In this document: positions 36,515 through 44,632 of the stretch, one piece after another
Numbering within the stretch: the stretch's first letter is position 1
Layout of the letters: each line of letters opens with the position of its first letter
DNA from: Chryseobacterium sp.
GTDB lineage: Bacteria > Bacteroidota > Bacteroidia > Flavobacteriales > Weeksellaceae
Direction: 5' to 3'
DNA: 64,000 nt
Assembly (NCBI GenBank): GCA_031286615.1
Contig: JAITUA010000003.1
Span: 62,001-126,000, forward strand
Position numbers and translations under genes: made by a program
The notes under the pieces: generated by a model
What the model saw: the letters and a program-made list of their open reading frames with translations, nothing else
Databases searched by the model: none
What the model was told of the DNA's origin: nothing

Positions 36515-36522
36515 CAAAAATA
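36515..36522 (-). promoter_or_regulatory. -7 element upstream of uvrA
   Basis: TATTTTTG on the minus strand, 36 bp before the uvrA ATG. A -33 TTG partner is not clear. No SOS-like palindrome was recognised. Confidence 0.4.
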
Positions 36523-36617
36523 CGAAATTTTATAGACTTTTTTTGAATATAAAATGTATAAAAATTTCATAAATTCATAGAGGTTTGTATAGTAATGTTG
36601 TGGGGTAATAATATAAT

Positions 36618-36684
36618 GTTTTGGCTAAAGCCTGATGAATATATTATTTTTGTTAAACGGGCTAAAGCCCGTTCCTATTGAATG
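36618..36684. repeat. GGCTAAAGCC double-palindrome repeat, copy 2
   Basis: GTTTTGGCTAAAGCC (36618-36632), AT-rich spacer, then ACGGGCTAAAGCCCGTTCC and TATTGAATG. Same family as 2333-2401 and 41366-41430. It lies between uvrA and the tssF terminator. Confidence 0.85.
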
Positions 36685-36723
36685 CTTTGGTTCACGCAGG
36701 TTTTTCCATTCAGCGAAATAAAA

Positions 36724-36748
36724 AAATGCCGTAATTGATACGGCATTT
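36724..36748 (-). terminator. Terminator of tssF
   Basis: Perfect 10-bp stem AAATGCCGTA/TACGGCATTT with a 5-nt loop and a T-run on the minus strand, 36 bp past the tssF stop. Confidence 0.8.
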
Positions 36749-36783
36749 TATATTTTAAACTGATTTTAATTTTCTTTAAAGAT

Positions 36784-38667
36784 TTACATATCCTGAAAAT
36801 CGACATCTTCATTGTTTATTCTTACTACATATTCAATCCCGTCAATGGCTTTGGCAATGATCTGATTTCTGATAATATTGGCCATGTTTTCCCAATAGGC
36901 TCTTCCATAGAAAGAATAGTTCTGCGGAATAATTTCTACCTCAACGGTTCTTACAAAACCTTCTTTAGGTTTATTGCTGATCATGGTTCCTCTTCTTACC
37001 CTCACTTCTCTTACCTCATCTTTCAGAATCATACGGCAATAATTTTTGACATCTTCTAAAGAAATGATTTTATCTCTTGTTGTAAGTGCATATTTATAAG
37101 CCTGAATACTGTCTGTTCCTTTCTGTTCTTCAGCACCGCCCAGTGTTTCGGTAAGCAATACAACAGTTTGCGACTTCAACTGATTGGATAGTTCAGTTCC
37201 CGGACGCATGTGATTGGCCAAAGTACAATGGGTAACCCAGAAAGAGGCGTAGGTATGATCGGTTTTTTCTACCGGTTCCATGATAACATAATTCAGTTCC
37301 TGCCTGATATTCCTTTTGGCATTGTTTACTTTCTGTACCATGGTTTTCATTTTATCGGACATTTCGCTGAGAACTCCTTTTACGTTGTCTCTGTTCAGAA
37401 GGGAAAATGCTGCAATTTCGTCTCTTGTCAATTCAAGAACATTGGCAATCATATCAACTGCATTTCTGCTTGTGAAACGTTCCATCCCTCCTTTTCTTAC
37501 GGTATACAATCCTTTTTTAAGATCATCAGCCGGTGTAAAAGGGATTTCGGTGTACTTTCTTCCGTCACCGTCCTGTACTTCGTCTACATACAGGAAATGT
37601 TCTCCTTCATCTGTTACCAGAGGAATATTATTTCCCATGATATCAAGGCTGTATTCTGTTTTTTTCCAGCCTCTGTTGTAGATTGGGAAAGCATTCAGCA
37701 CAAATGAGAAGTTATCAAGGATTTCGGCGGAAAACTGCGGCGGGAATTCAAAAGTAAGCCACAGGAAACTTTTATTATCCAGAAACTTTGTAATTTCTTC
37801 TTTTCCTGCTAAAAAATCAAGATTCTGAGGAAGCTGTCCGGGTTCTGAGAACAGGCTTTGAGAAATTCCCGTTACTTCAATAAATTTATGGCGATAAATG
37901 CTTTTAATATCATTAATCACCTTATTTCTGATGGACTGCTCTTTGAACATCTGCTCGTAGCCGTCCGTATGATTTTCTGTAAGATAGCTTAATCCTTCTC
38001 TTACGAATAAAGGATTTCCATTGCTGGACACCGAAATATATGGCAATAGTTTATAAACGAAATCAAGATGTTCAAAAGCCGGATTGGAGCAAAATATGCT
38101 CAGGTATTTAGGAAAGTTTTCACTTATATATTTGCTGACATCTACTCCTATTGTAATTTTTCTGTAATCTTCAGGTCTTCCCTGAAATCTTGCAATAGGA
38201 ATTTTATTAAATCGGTCATCTATGCTGTAGCAGGTATTTCCTACAAACATAACAGAGGTGTGAACTTTATTGATTCTTACGTTTCCTACCGGTGTAAAAG
38301 GGATATTCAGCTGCTTATCGGATTCTGATTTTACTGTAGAAGTCATTTGTTTACGGAAGAAAAACTCCGTGTGTTCCAATAAAACCTCCGAAGAATCATA
38401 AGGCTGTGTAAAAGCCACGGAATGCGCCGGGATAGGATGTGTATAAATAGACGGTGTAAGAAGCTTTGCCAGTTTTTCCAATATACGGGCATTTACCGTC
38501 TGTATTTCATTATTCGCTTTAAAAACTTCTGTACTGAACGCATCTATCAACAGTTTTACAAAAGGATCTAAAGACTGCGGGCTTCTTAATCCCCATACTT
38601 TAGTTGCATTCTGAAGCATTCTTGCTTTTACAGATTCTTTGGAATAAATATTCTGATCTAAATTCAT
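36784..38667 (-). CDS. tssF: Type VI secretion system baseplate subunit TssF, Bacteroidetes type
   Basis: 627 residues. The N-terminus NIYSKESVKARMLQNATKVWGLRSPQSLDPFVKLLIDAFSTEVFKANNEIQ resembles phage gp6/TssF baseplate proteins. Internal blocks ARILEKLAKLLTPSIYTHPIPAHSVAFTQPYDSSEVLLEHTEFFFRK, FLWLTFEFPPQF and the C-terminal REVRVRRGTMISNKPKEGFVRTVEVEIIPQNYSFYGRAYWENM support it. TssF is a wedge component of the T6SS baseplate. It starts 24 bp downstream of tssE and is the only other T6SS gene in the window. Confidence 0.88.
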   Translation of the reverse strand: MNLDQNIYSKESVKARMLQNATKVWGLRSPQSLDPFVKLLIDAFSTEVFKANNEIQTVNARILEKLAKLLTPSIYTHPIPAHSVAFTQPYDSSEVLLEHTEFFFRKQMTSTVKSESDKQLNIPFTPVGNVRINKVHTSVMFVGNTCYSIDDRFNKIPIARFQGRPEDYRKITIGVDVSKYISENFPKYLSIFCSNPAFEHLDFVYKLLPYISVSSNGNPLFVREGLSYLTENHTDGYEQMFKEQSIRNKVINDIKSIYRHKFIEVTGISQSLFSEPGQLPQNLDFLAGKEEITKFLDNKSFLWLTFEFPPQFSAEILDNFSFVLNAFPIYNRGWKKTEYSLDIMGNNIPLVTDEGEHFLYVDEVQDGDGRKYTEIPFTPADDLKKGLYTVRKGGMERFTSRNAVDMIANVLELTRDEIAAFSLLNRDNVKGVLSEMSDKMKTMVQKVNNAKRNIRQELNYVIMEPVEKTDHTYASFWVTHCTLANHMRPGTELSNQLKSQTVVLLTETLGGAEEQKGTDSIQAYKYALTTRDKIISLEDVKNYCRMILKDEVREVRVRRGTMISNKPKEGFVRTVEVEIIPQNYSFYGRAYWENMANIIRNQIIAKAIDGIEYVVRINNEDVDFQDM

Positions 38668-38691
38668 AATTCTCTTTCGCTGTTAAAAATA

Positions 38692-39132
38692 TTAATCAAT
38701 AGACATAGGGCTTAGAAACAATTCTGTTGAAAAACTGAAACGTTCTCCTGTTTCTTCCATTTTTGCATTGATGGCAATTCTTACTTTCTTTTTAATTTCG
38801 GTGTGTTCTTTAGTATCGTAGCTGTGCTCTACAAATTGTATATGGGCATCGATCTGCGGGCTTACAATTCTTGGTTCATATTCCTGGATTTGTCTTCTTA
38901 GGCTTTTGACAAAAACATTTTCCCAGATGGCACTTGTTACTCCGTTATCGAATTCAAGATTCCAAACATCGTTTCCATAGTTTTCATCATATCTGTTCTC
39001 CCCTTTTTTGGTGGTGATCAGCAGCATAATATTGTGAGCAATACTTTCCCCCATATCGCAGGTATCGATACTTCCGCCTTCGGTCATTAAAGTAGACGGT
39101 ACGAAAGGCATTCTGTAATTTGGTGTATCCAT
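38692..39132 (-). CDS. tssE: GPW/gp25 family baseplate protein TssE
   Basis: 146 residues. gp25-like core: GESIAHNIMLLITTKKGENRYDENYGNDVWNLEFDNGVTSAIWENVFVKSLRRQIQEYEPRI. This is the lysozyme-like-fold baseplate/wedge protein found in phage T4 and in T6SS as TssE. With TssF it nucleates the baseplate on which the contractile tube is built. It is upstream of tssF on the same strand. Confidence 0.9.
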   Translation of the reverse strand: MDTPNYRMPFVPSTLMTEGGSIDTCDMGESIAHNIMLLITTKKGENRYDENYGNDVWNLEFDNGVTSAIWENVFVKSLRRQIQEYEPRIVSPQIDAHIQFVEHSYDTKEHTEIKKKVRIAINAKMEETGERFSFSTELFLSPMSID

Positions 39133-39239
39133 AACTTATAGTTTTTACTTCATGGTTCCGCTTATTTAAAAACGGAATACCAAAATACGCATTTTCACCA
39201 AATAATTGTTACAATACCTTAAAATATTATTCAAAAAGA

Positions 39240-39267
39240 AGGGCCTTCAAACTGAATTGAAAGCCCT
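39240..39267 (-). terminator. Terminator of the permease gene
   Basis: Stem of 11 bp with one wobble (AGGGCCTTCAA/TTGAAAGCCCT) and a 6-nt loop. On the minus strand a T-rich tail follows. It lies past the permease stop, in the gap to tssE. Confidence 0.65.
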
Positions 39268-39292
39268 GAATCTATTATATCTTTTATTTTAT

Positions 39293-40711
39293 TTAAGCAT
39301 CCGACTTTTTTCGGTTGATAAAATAATATACCGGAAGCCCCAGCAATACCAATACAAAGCCCGGCCATGTATACTGCTGTTTGTAAACTAACAGTAGTAT
39401 ACAGAAACATGTTCCTATGATAAGGTAAATAACAGGTGTTACCGGATAAAGCCATGTCTTATAAGGTCTTTCCAGCTCCGGCTGTTTCATTCTTAAATAA
39501 ATAACTCCAAAAACCGTAATCATATAGAACAGAACGATCACAAAGGAGATCATATCCAATAAATTCCCGTACTGTCCGCTCAGACAAAGAATTGAAGCCC
39601 ACACTCCCTGCATCCATAAAGCATTTTCAGGAACTTCATTTTTATTATTCTTGATTGCTGATTTAAAGAACATTCCGTCTTTTGCCATAGTCTGGAAAAC
39701 TCTCGCTCCTGCCAGAATCAATCCGTTATTGCATCCAAATGTAGAGATCATAACCAATAAAGCAATGATAATAGTCCCTGCGCTTCCAAAAATATTCTGA
39801 GATGCAGCAACCGCTACTCTGTCATTGGCTGCAAATGCAATCCCGTCTCTATCCAGAGCGTTTAAATATACATAGTTTACTGCTATATAAAGAATCATTA
39901 CAGCAGAAGTACCATAAATCATCGATTTTACTACATTTTTTTTAGGGTTTTCAATTTCACCGGAAACAAATGTTACACTTTCCCATGCCACAGAACTGAA
40001 AACAGAACCTACCATAGCAGCTGCAATTCCACCCAGCAAAGTCATTCCTCCAATCGGTTCCCAGCCTTCTTTAAGGAAATTTCCACTCAAATCTTTTTTA
40101 AGATTATTAAAAGAATCTGTTCCCCAGCTGAAGTTTTCTGATAAATGAGAAATATCTACTAATATAAATCCGGCCGCTATTAAGCCTAATAATGCAATGA
40201 TTTTAGAACCTGTAAAGATGTTCTGAAGAATTTTACCGCTCTCTACCCCTCTGGTATTGATATAAGTAAGCAAAACAATAACGGCAATCGCCAGAATCTG
40301 TATCCAGGTAATTTTAAACTCACCACTTTGAAAAATTGGAGCGGCATCATTGAGTGAAGGAATAAGATAGGCTGTAAATTTACCAAAAGCCATCGCTACA
40401 GCAGCAATCGTTCCGGTCTGTATTACGGTGAACAATCCCCAGCCATAAAGGAACCCCATCCTTTTACCAAAAATTTCTTTCAGATAGGTGTATTGTCCGC
40501 CGGCTTTCGGAAACAGTGCAGAAAGCTCTCCATAGCTTATTGCTGCTGCTACGGTCATCACTCCTGTAATTACCCACACCACAATCAGCCAAAACCCAGA
40601 TCCCAGGTTTCGCGTCATATCAGCACTTACAATAAAGATCCCGCTTCCGATCATAGAACCCATCACCAGCATAATGGCATCCCATAGTTTCAGTTTTTTT
40701 TGCATAGTCAA
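39293..40711 (-). CDS. APC-family amino acid permease
   Basis: 472 residues with about 12 membrane helices. The first helix carries the APC substrate-binding glycine motif GSMIGSGIFIVSADM, followed by AAAISYGELSALFPKAGGQYTYLKEIFGKRMGFLYGW. Conserved SVAWESVTFVSGEIENPKKNVVKSM is at about 240 and the YPVTPVIYLIIGTCF end is typical. It imports amino acids, probably with protons or by exchange. The exact substrate is unknown. It lies upstream of tssE with a terminator between. Confidence 0.92.
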   Translation of the reverse strand: MTMQKKLKLWDAIMLVMGSMIGSGIFIVSADMTRNLGSGFWLIVVWVITGVMTVAAAISYGELSALFPKAGGQYTYLKEIFGKRMGFLYGWGLFTVIQTGTIAAVAMAFGKFTAYLIPSLNDAAPIFQSGEFKITWIQILAIAVIVLLTYINTRGVESGKILQNIFTGSKIIALLGLIAAGFILVDISHLSENFSWGTDSFNNLKKDLSGNFLKEGWEPIGGMTLLGGIAAAMVGSVFSSVAWESVTFVSGEIENPKKNVVKSMIYGTSAVMILYIAVNYVYLNALDRDGIAFAANDRVAVAASQNIFGSAGTIIIALLVMISTFGCNNGLILAGARVFQTMAKDGMFFKSAIKNNKNEVPENALWMQGVWASILCLSGQYGNLLDMISFVIVLFYMITVFGVIYLRMKQPELERPYKTWLYPVTPVIYLIIGTCFCILLLVYKQQYTWPGFVLVLLGLPVYYFINRKKSDA

Positions 40712-40824
40712 GTATAGGGGTCAAATATAATCAAATCTGTCTTTGATTTTGAATTTTATTACAAAATCCTTGGAACAGCTGTTTTTTATCATTTTTAAAT
40801 CGGTTATGATTCAATATTAATTAG

Positions 40825-40832
40825 TATTTTTG
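40825..40832 (+). promoter_or_regulatory. -7 element of the DUF4920 gene
   Basis: TATTTTTG 15 bp before the ATG at 40848. This places the first in-frame start (40830) inside the promoter and supports the later ATG. Confidence 0.45.
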
Positions 40833-40847
40833 GAAAAAATATTAAAC

Positions 40848-41345
40848 ATGAAATTTAAAGCGATATTATTTGCAGCAGCTTTAACAGCTTCTTCATTAGC
40901 ATTTGCTCAATCTGGTCCACCGGAAGGAAAAGCTTTGGTAGGTGATACTTATGGAGATCAGGTAGCTTCATCCGCTGAGTCTAAGGCAATCACAGTAGAT
41001 AAATTGAATAAACAGCTTAAAAAAGACAATAAAAAAGTTGAAAATGTAGCCGTTAAAGGAAAAGTAACGGATGTTTGCGATAAAAAAGGATGCTGGCTTA
41101 CCATTCAGACTGAGGACAATTCTAAGTTTTTTGTAAAAATGAAAGACTATGCGTTCTTTGTTCCTACAGCTTTAAAGGGTAAAAACGTAGTATTGGAAGG
41201 TAATGCAGAAAGAAAAGTAACTTCTGTGAATGAGCAGAAACATTATGCGGAAGATGCTAAAAAACCTCAAGCTGAAATTGATGCGATTACTCAGCCTAAA
41301 GAAGAAATCAGGTTTGTAGCTAATGGAATTAAAGTAGTTAACTAA
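40848..41345 (+). CDS. DUF4920 domain secreted protein
   Basis: 165 residues from the ATG at 40848 (MKFKAILFAAALTASSLAFAQ, a clear signal peptide). DUF4920 pattern: ALVGDTYGDQV, VDKLNKQLKKDNKKVENVAVKGKVTDVCDKKGCWLTIQTEDNSKFFVKMKDYAFFVPTALKGKNVVLEGNAE. The motif VCDKKGCW has two cysteines that may be redox- or metal-active. Function unknown. It runs convergent to the M14 carboxypeptidase across a strong shared terminator. Confidence 0.92.
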   Translation: MKFKAILFAAALTASSLAFAQSGPPEGKALVGDTYGDQVASSAESKAITVDKLNKQLKKDNKKVENVAVKGKVTDVCDKKGCWLTIQTEDNSKFFVKMKDYAFFVPTALKGKNVVLEGNAERKVTSVNEQKHYAEDAKKPQAEIDAITQPKEEIRFVANGIKVVN

Positions 41346-41365
41346 ACTTTATATTCTGAAATTAA

Positions 41366-41430
41366 GTTTTGGCTAAAGCCAGATGAATTTCTATTTAATG
41401 TAAATGGGCTAAAGCCCATTCCTATTGAAT
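41366..41430. repeat. GGCTAAAGCC double-palindrome repeat, copy 3
   Basis: GTTTTGGCTAAAGCCAGATG, spacer, then ATGGGCTAAAGCCCATTCC and TATTGAAT. The stem-arm change ACGGGCT to ATGGGCT is compensated in the opposite arm (CCCAT), which suggests the hairpin is under selection. It lies directly before the terminator at 41474-41509. Confidence 0.85.
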
Positions 41431-41473
41431 ATGAATTTTAATATCCCAAGTTTGGAACTTAGTTATAAAAATA

Positions 41474-41509
41474 AAATCTCCGGCAGCCCTGAAGGGCTGC
41501 CGGAGATTT
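41474..41509. terminator. Strong bidirectional terminator
   Basis: Perfect 16-bp stem (AAATCTCCGGCAGCCC with its complement) around a TGAA tetraloop. Six T follow on the plus strand and an A-rich tail precedes on the minus strand. It is shared by the convergent DUF4920 and M14 carboxypeptidase genes. Confidence 0.9.
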
Positions 41510-41533
41510 TTTATGAGGTTATTTAAAATTCTT

Positions 41534-42643
41534 TTAGTCTTCAATTTTAAAATCCACCACAGAATCCAGTTTCGGATATTTAGTTGCAGAAATAAATTTC
41601 TTTCCGGTACAGTCTATTTCCAGCCAGCCTTTTCTTTTCTTTACATCTCCGGCCTCCATTACAAAAGGAATAAAAGAGATTTCATCTTTCCCTTCTTCTT
41701 TGATCTCTCTGTACTGAACTGCTATATCCAGAATACATTCATGATCTGTGTTTAATCTTACATTTCTGTAAACGATATCATAATGCGTTTCCTGATTTTC
41801 AGGGATGTCAAGGTAAGTTTCCCATCCTGTAATATCAGAGTTCAGTTCACTAATTGCCTTCAGTGCATAATAAAGAGCGATAGTATAATATTTTCTCGTT
41901 CCTTTTCTGGTGTAGTCATCCACAAAGTGTCCACCTTCAAATAAGATAGTAGGCATTCCGGCTTTAATGAAATTATCTCCCGTGGATGTAGGATAAAACT
42001 CATCAGAATATCTTCCGATCTGATTTGGGATCATTTCCTTCAAGTGGTTATATACACTTCCGATTACTGCCATACATTTTTTCCTGTTCTCAGTAACGGT
42101 ACGTTCTACATTTTCAGAAGGTGCCAGGAAGGAAAGTGTAGCGGGATGAATACCGTCAGTGGTAAATATAGTTCTTTGCTCATGAAGATTTAACGCATAA
42201 TCATACTTCTTTGAAGCGGCAGCATGTTTTAGAAATTTAATCTCTTTACTTGCCTCGTTATGAAAATCTCTGTTCAGATCAATATCAGCAGCATTCAGTC
42301 TTGTCCATCTTTCAGATCCATCCGGATTCAGCATGAATATAAAATCAAGCTGTATTTTACTGAACAATTCCTCTTTCATTTCAGGTGCTTTATCAAGGCT
42401 CACTAAAAGGTCCAGCATCGCATGGGTAGCGTTGGATTCATTTCCGTGCATTTGTGACCAGGCTAATACCTGAATCTTTCCGGTTCCTATAGTTAACCGA
42501 TAAATAGGCTTATCCAAATAGGATGTTCCGATCTCCTGAATATAATCGCTGAGATTGGTCTGTAGGTAAGAAAATAATTTTTCAGGGGAAATATAGCGAT
42601 TTGAGAAATCGGGTGTCTGAGAATAGATCTGTTCAAAATTCAT
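41534..42643 (-). CDS. M14 family zinc carboxypeptidase
   Basis: 369 residues from the ATG at 42643 (MNFEQIYSQTPDFSNRY). The frame reaching 42745 is rejected: its extra 34 residues translate operator-like repeats (NVNL twice) and a -7 element. Metal motif MHGNES with His66 and Glu69; substrate-arginine and second-shell block PDGSERWTRLNAADIDLNRDF near 118-137; third ligand in LNLHEQRTIF near 166; catalytic Glu in ILFEGGHFVDDY. It cleaves C-terminal residues from peptides. It diverges from the XRE regulator across a region of repeated operator-like sites. Confidence 0.9.
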   Translation of the reverse strand: MNFEQIYSQTPDFSNRYISPEKLFSYLQTNLSDYIQEIGTSYLDKPIYRLTIGTGKIQVLAWSQMHGNESNATHAMLDLLVSLDKAPEMKEELFSKIQLDFIFMLNPDGSERWTRLNAADIDLNRDFHNEASKEIKFLKHAAASKKYDYALNLHEQRTIFTTDGIHPATLSFLAPSENVERTVTENRKKCMAVIGSVYNHLKEMIPNQIGRYSDEFYPTSTGDNFIKAGMPTILFEGGHFVDDYTRKGTRKYYTIALYYALKAISELNSDITGWETYLDIPENQETHYDIVYRNVRLNTDHECILDIAVQYREIKEEGKDEISFIPFVMEAGDVKKRKGWLEIDCTGKKFISATKYPKLDSVVDFKIED

Positions 42644-42727
42644 CTTGAGAAATAATTTACAAGAATCAAATTTAACCATTTTTAGGCAAAAACTTAAATT
42701 AACATTTGTAAAAACAGCCAAAAAGCA

Positions 42728-42735
42728 CAAATTTA
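42728..42735 (-). promoter_or_regulatory. -7 element of the M14 carboxypeptidase gene
   Basis: TAAATTTG on the minus strand, adjacent to and overlapping the array site at 42733-42744. It would give a leader of about 75 nt that also contains the site at 42700. Confidence 0.45.
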
Positions 42736-43559
42736 CATTTGACACCTATTTTAAAAATAATTTACAAACTTTAAATCTTATTGTTTTTGCCTTATAAAGC
42801 ACAATTAACACTTGTAATATTATTAAACAGTCTCTAATGACATATTGTCTGTTGATAAAATTGTGGATTGCGAATAATTTAATTGATATAATTTAAAACG
42901 CATTAAATCAATAAGTTATAAAGTTTATCTAAATTATATTTAGAATATTACTTGAAGTATAAAAATGGCTGTTTTAGCTGCTTTGAGGGTTATTTTATCA
43001 AACATAATAATTGTGGAAAACTTTGTTGTTTACTATATTATACAAATGTAAATAGCTGGAAAAATAGAAATCTTCTCAGAAATTCTAGTCAATTTATATT
43101 TTTCGGGTCTAATTTAGCAGACAATAAAAATTGTTGTTTAGCATAAGTTCAATTTTTCTTTAATAAGGAGCTATATCCGCTTCAATCAGGGTATTTACAT
43201 TAGTAATTTACCAATGTAACACCCGTAATATAGCTATTATATCGCTTTAAATGGACATTTATCAGTGTCTTGGCTCCCAAAAAAGTAATTAGGAAGATTA
43301 ATCATGTAAACAGTAAAAAGAACTTATTTAAAGGGCATAAATAACCTTTGAAAACACAATAATTTACATTTATAAACAAGTATAATAGGTAAATATTAGA
43401 ATAATATTGCTTTTTAATATCCGTATAAGAGTTCCTGCAAAAGGTAAGTATCAATATTAAATACAATTGTAATTTATCTATAATTAATTGATTTAAAATT
43501 CTTTATTAACAGGTTACAAATGTATACAGATAATAATTTTAGTTATTTACATTTGTGTA

Positions 43560-43590
43560 TTGCATTTGTAAATTATAAAGATTACATTTG
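43560..43590 (+). promoter_or_regulatory. Promoter of the XRE regulator gene
   Basis: TTG at 43560-43562, 20 bp, TACATTTG at 43583-43590, then the ATG 24 bp later. The -7 is embedded in the perfect site TTACATTTGTAA (43582-43593), so a protein bound there would cover it. Autoregulation is inferred. Confidence 0.55.
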
Positions 43591-43614
43591 TAAAATAATT
43601 AAAGGCTTATTTTT

Positions 43615-44151
43615 ATGAGTTTAAATGAAAGAATTTCCAAAATTATAGAGTATTCTAATCTTACTCCTTCTGAGTTTGCTGATGAGATTGATGTGCAGCG
43701 TTCCTCCATTTCACATATCACTTCAGGAAGAAACAAACCATCTCTTGAATTTATCATAAAAATAAAATCCCGTTTCCCGGAACTTCTGTGGGACTGGTTG
43801 GTTACCGGTGAAGGTGAAATGCTGAAATCTCAGCTGCCCGAATCAGAAATTAATGAAGAACATACCGAAGAGGAGAAAATAAAAACGACTCCACTACCCG
43901 ATCTTTTTACGATGATGAATGACGATGATGAATTCGGGAGTGATGAAACGGAAATGGAAGCTCCAAAATCAAGTTCTGGAGAATCGTTTATACCAGCCCA
44001 GAATAAAGCTCCGGAAAAAATATCCGATTCTCAGCGATTAGAAAATTCCAGTGATCAAATATTAGGACAAATACTTGGTAATCAAACAAATAAGATAAAA
44101 CGCATTGTTTTGTTCTATGAAAACGGAAAATTTGAAAGTTTTGAGCCTTAA
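43615..44151 (+). CDS. XRE family helix-turn-helix transcriptional regulator
   Basis: 178 residues. The N-terminal HTH is SLNERISKIIEYSNLTPSEFADEIDVQRSSISHITSGRNKPSLEFIIKIK (about 2-51), typical of lambda-repressor-like XRE proteins, followed by the family extension FPELLWDWLVTGEGEML. Residues 80-150 are acidic and probably disordered, and the protein ends with NKIKRIVLFYENGKFESFEP, a tail conserved in this regulator type as far as I recall. No peptidase or ligand domain is visible. It sits next to an unusual array of candidate operators and is probably autoregulated. Confidence 0.9.
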   Translation: MSLNERISKIIEYSNLTPSEFADEIDVQRSSISHITSGRNKPSLEFIIKIKSRFPELLWDWLVTGEGEMLKSQLPESEINEEHTEEEKIKTTPLPDLFTMMNDDDEFGSDETEMEAPKSSSGESFIPAQNKAPEKISDSQRLENSSDQILGQILGNQTNKIKRIVLFYENGKFESFEP

Positions 44152-44159
44152 AAAATAAA

Positions 44160-44186
44160 AACCTGATCAAAGAAAATGATCAGGTT
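44160..44186. terminator. Hairpin after the XRE gene
   Basis: Perfect 10-bp stem AACCTGATCA/TGATCAGGTT with a 7-nt loop, 9 bp past the stop codon. The run following it on the plus strand is A, not T; the T-run is on the minus strand. It is therefore an imperfect terminator for the XRE gene. Confidence 0.5.
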
Positions 44187-44585
44187 AAAAAATATTTGAA
44201 GAAGAAAACTAAAGCTATTGCTTTATTTTGTTTTTTGAAATGGGATGGGATATCCAACTGATGGAATTTTTATCTTATTATGATTATCTATCCCACAATA
44301 TGCTTTTATAATTTCGGCTGTTTATAAGGGTAATACTTTACTTATGTATTTGGTGAGATTCTGTCACAGGACAGTATTCTGATGGTAAATGGAAACATTT
44401 TCATGCATTGGTTTTTTATGGCTCTATCAAATATAAAAATTTTAAATCAAATCAGCAATGAAAATAATATTATTTTAACATATAATTAATATAAATAATA
44501 ATTGCATCGATTATTATTAATTTGATTAAAAGTCTACTTCCTCAAGAATAACTGAACTTCAATATTGAAGTGATTGCAATAAAAA
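44187..44585. other. AT-rich intergenic stretch of about 400 bp
   Basis: Between the XRE gene and the convergent proline dehydrogenase gene. AT-rich; no ORF with coding character, no RNA gene recognised and no copies of the TTACATTTGTAA motif. Confidence 0.5.
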
Positions 44586-44608
44586 AGGCCCGCAAAATCT
44601 GCAGGCCT
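44586..44608 (-). terminator. Terminator of proline dehydrogenase gene
   Basis: Nine-base-pair stem with one wobble (AGGCCCGCA/TGCAGGCCT), followed on the minus strand by six T. Confidence 0.75.
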
Positions 44609-44632
44609 GATAGGTATAGTAAAACAATACTA

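Larger units (their letters stand above)
42700..43593. promoter_or_regulatory. Array of about 11 TTACATTTGTAA-like sites
   Basis: Between the divergent carboxypeptidase and XRE genes I count sites at 42700, 42733, 42806, 43040, 43195, 43208, 43364, 43514, 43547, 43560 and 43582 (left edges). By direct comparison each matches TTACATTTGTAA, or its complement, at 10-12 of 12 positions, with the 43582 copy perfect. Spacings of 33 and 13 bp each occur twice. The motif contains TACATTTG, which also fits the -7 consensus. Confidence 0.75.
42644..43614. other. 971-bp AT-rich intergenic region
   Basis: No convincing protein gene. One 64-codon frame (42952-43146) looks random. The notable content is the operator-like array. 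The region also contains the likely promoters of both flanking genes. Confidence 0.6.

Noticed and set aside
37210..37707. 165-codon plus-strand frame opposite tssF
   Set aside because: Antisense shadow of a well-supported gene; no family resemblance.
42644..42745. N-terminal extension of the M14 carboxypeptidase
   Set aside because: The extra 34 residues translate operator-like sites and a -7 element; the next ATG (42643) starts a sequence typical of a soluble M14 enzyme.
42952..43146. 64-codon frame with several cysteines in the operator-array gap
   Set aside because: It uses a TTG start and lies in very AT-rich DNA. It also contains a copy of the array motif at 43040, so its residues follow the motif rather than a protein family.
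44187..44585. Small genes in the gap after the XRE regulator
   Set aside because: Only very short frames (about 23 codons or fewer) with no leader, motif or coding bias.
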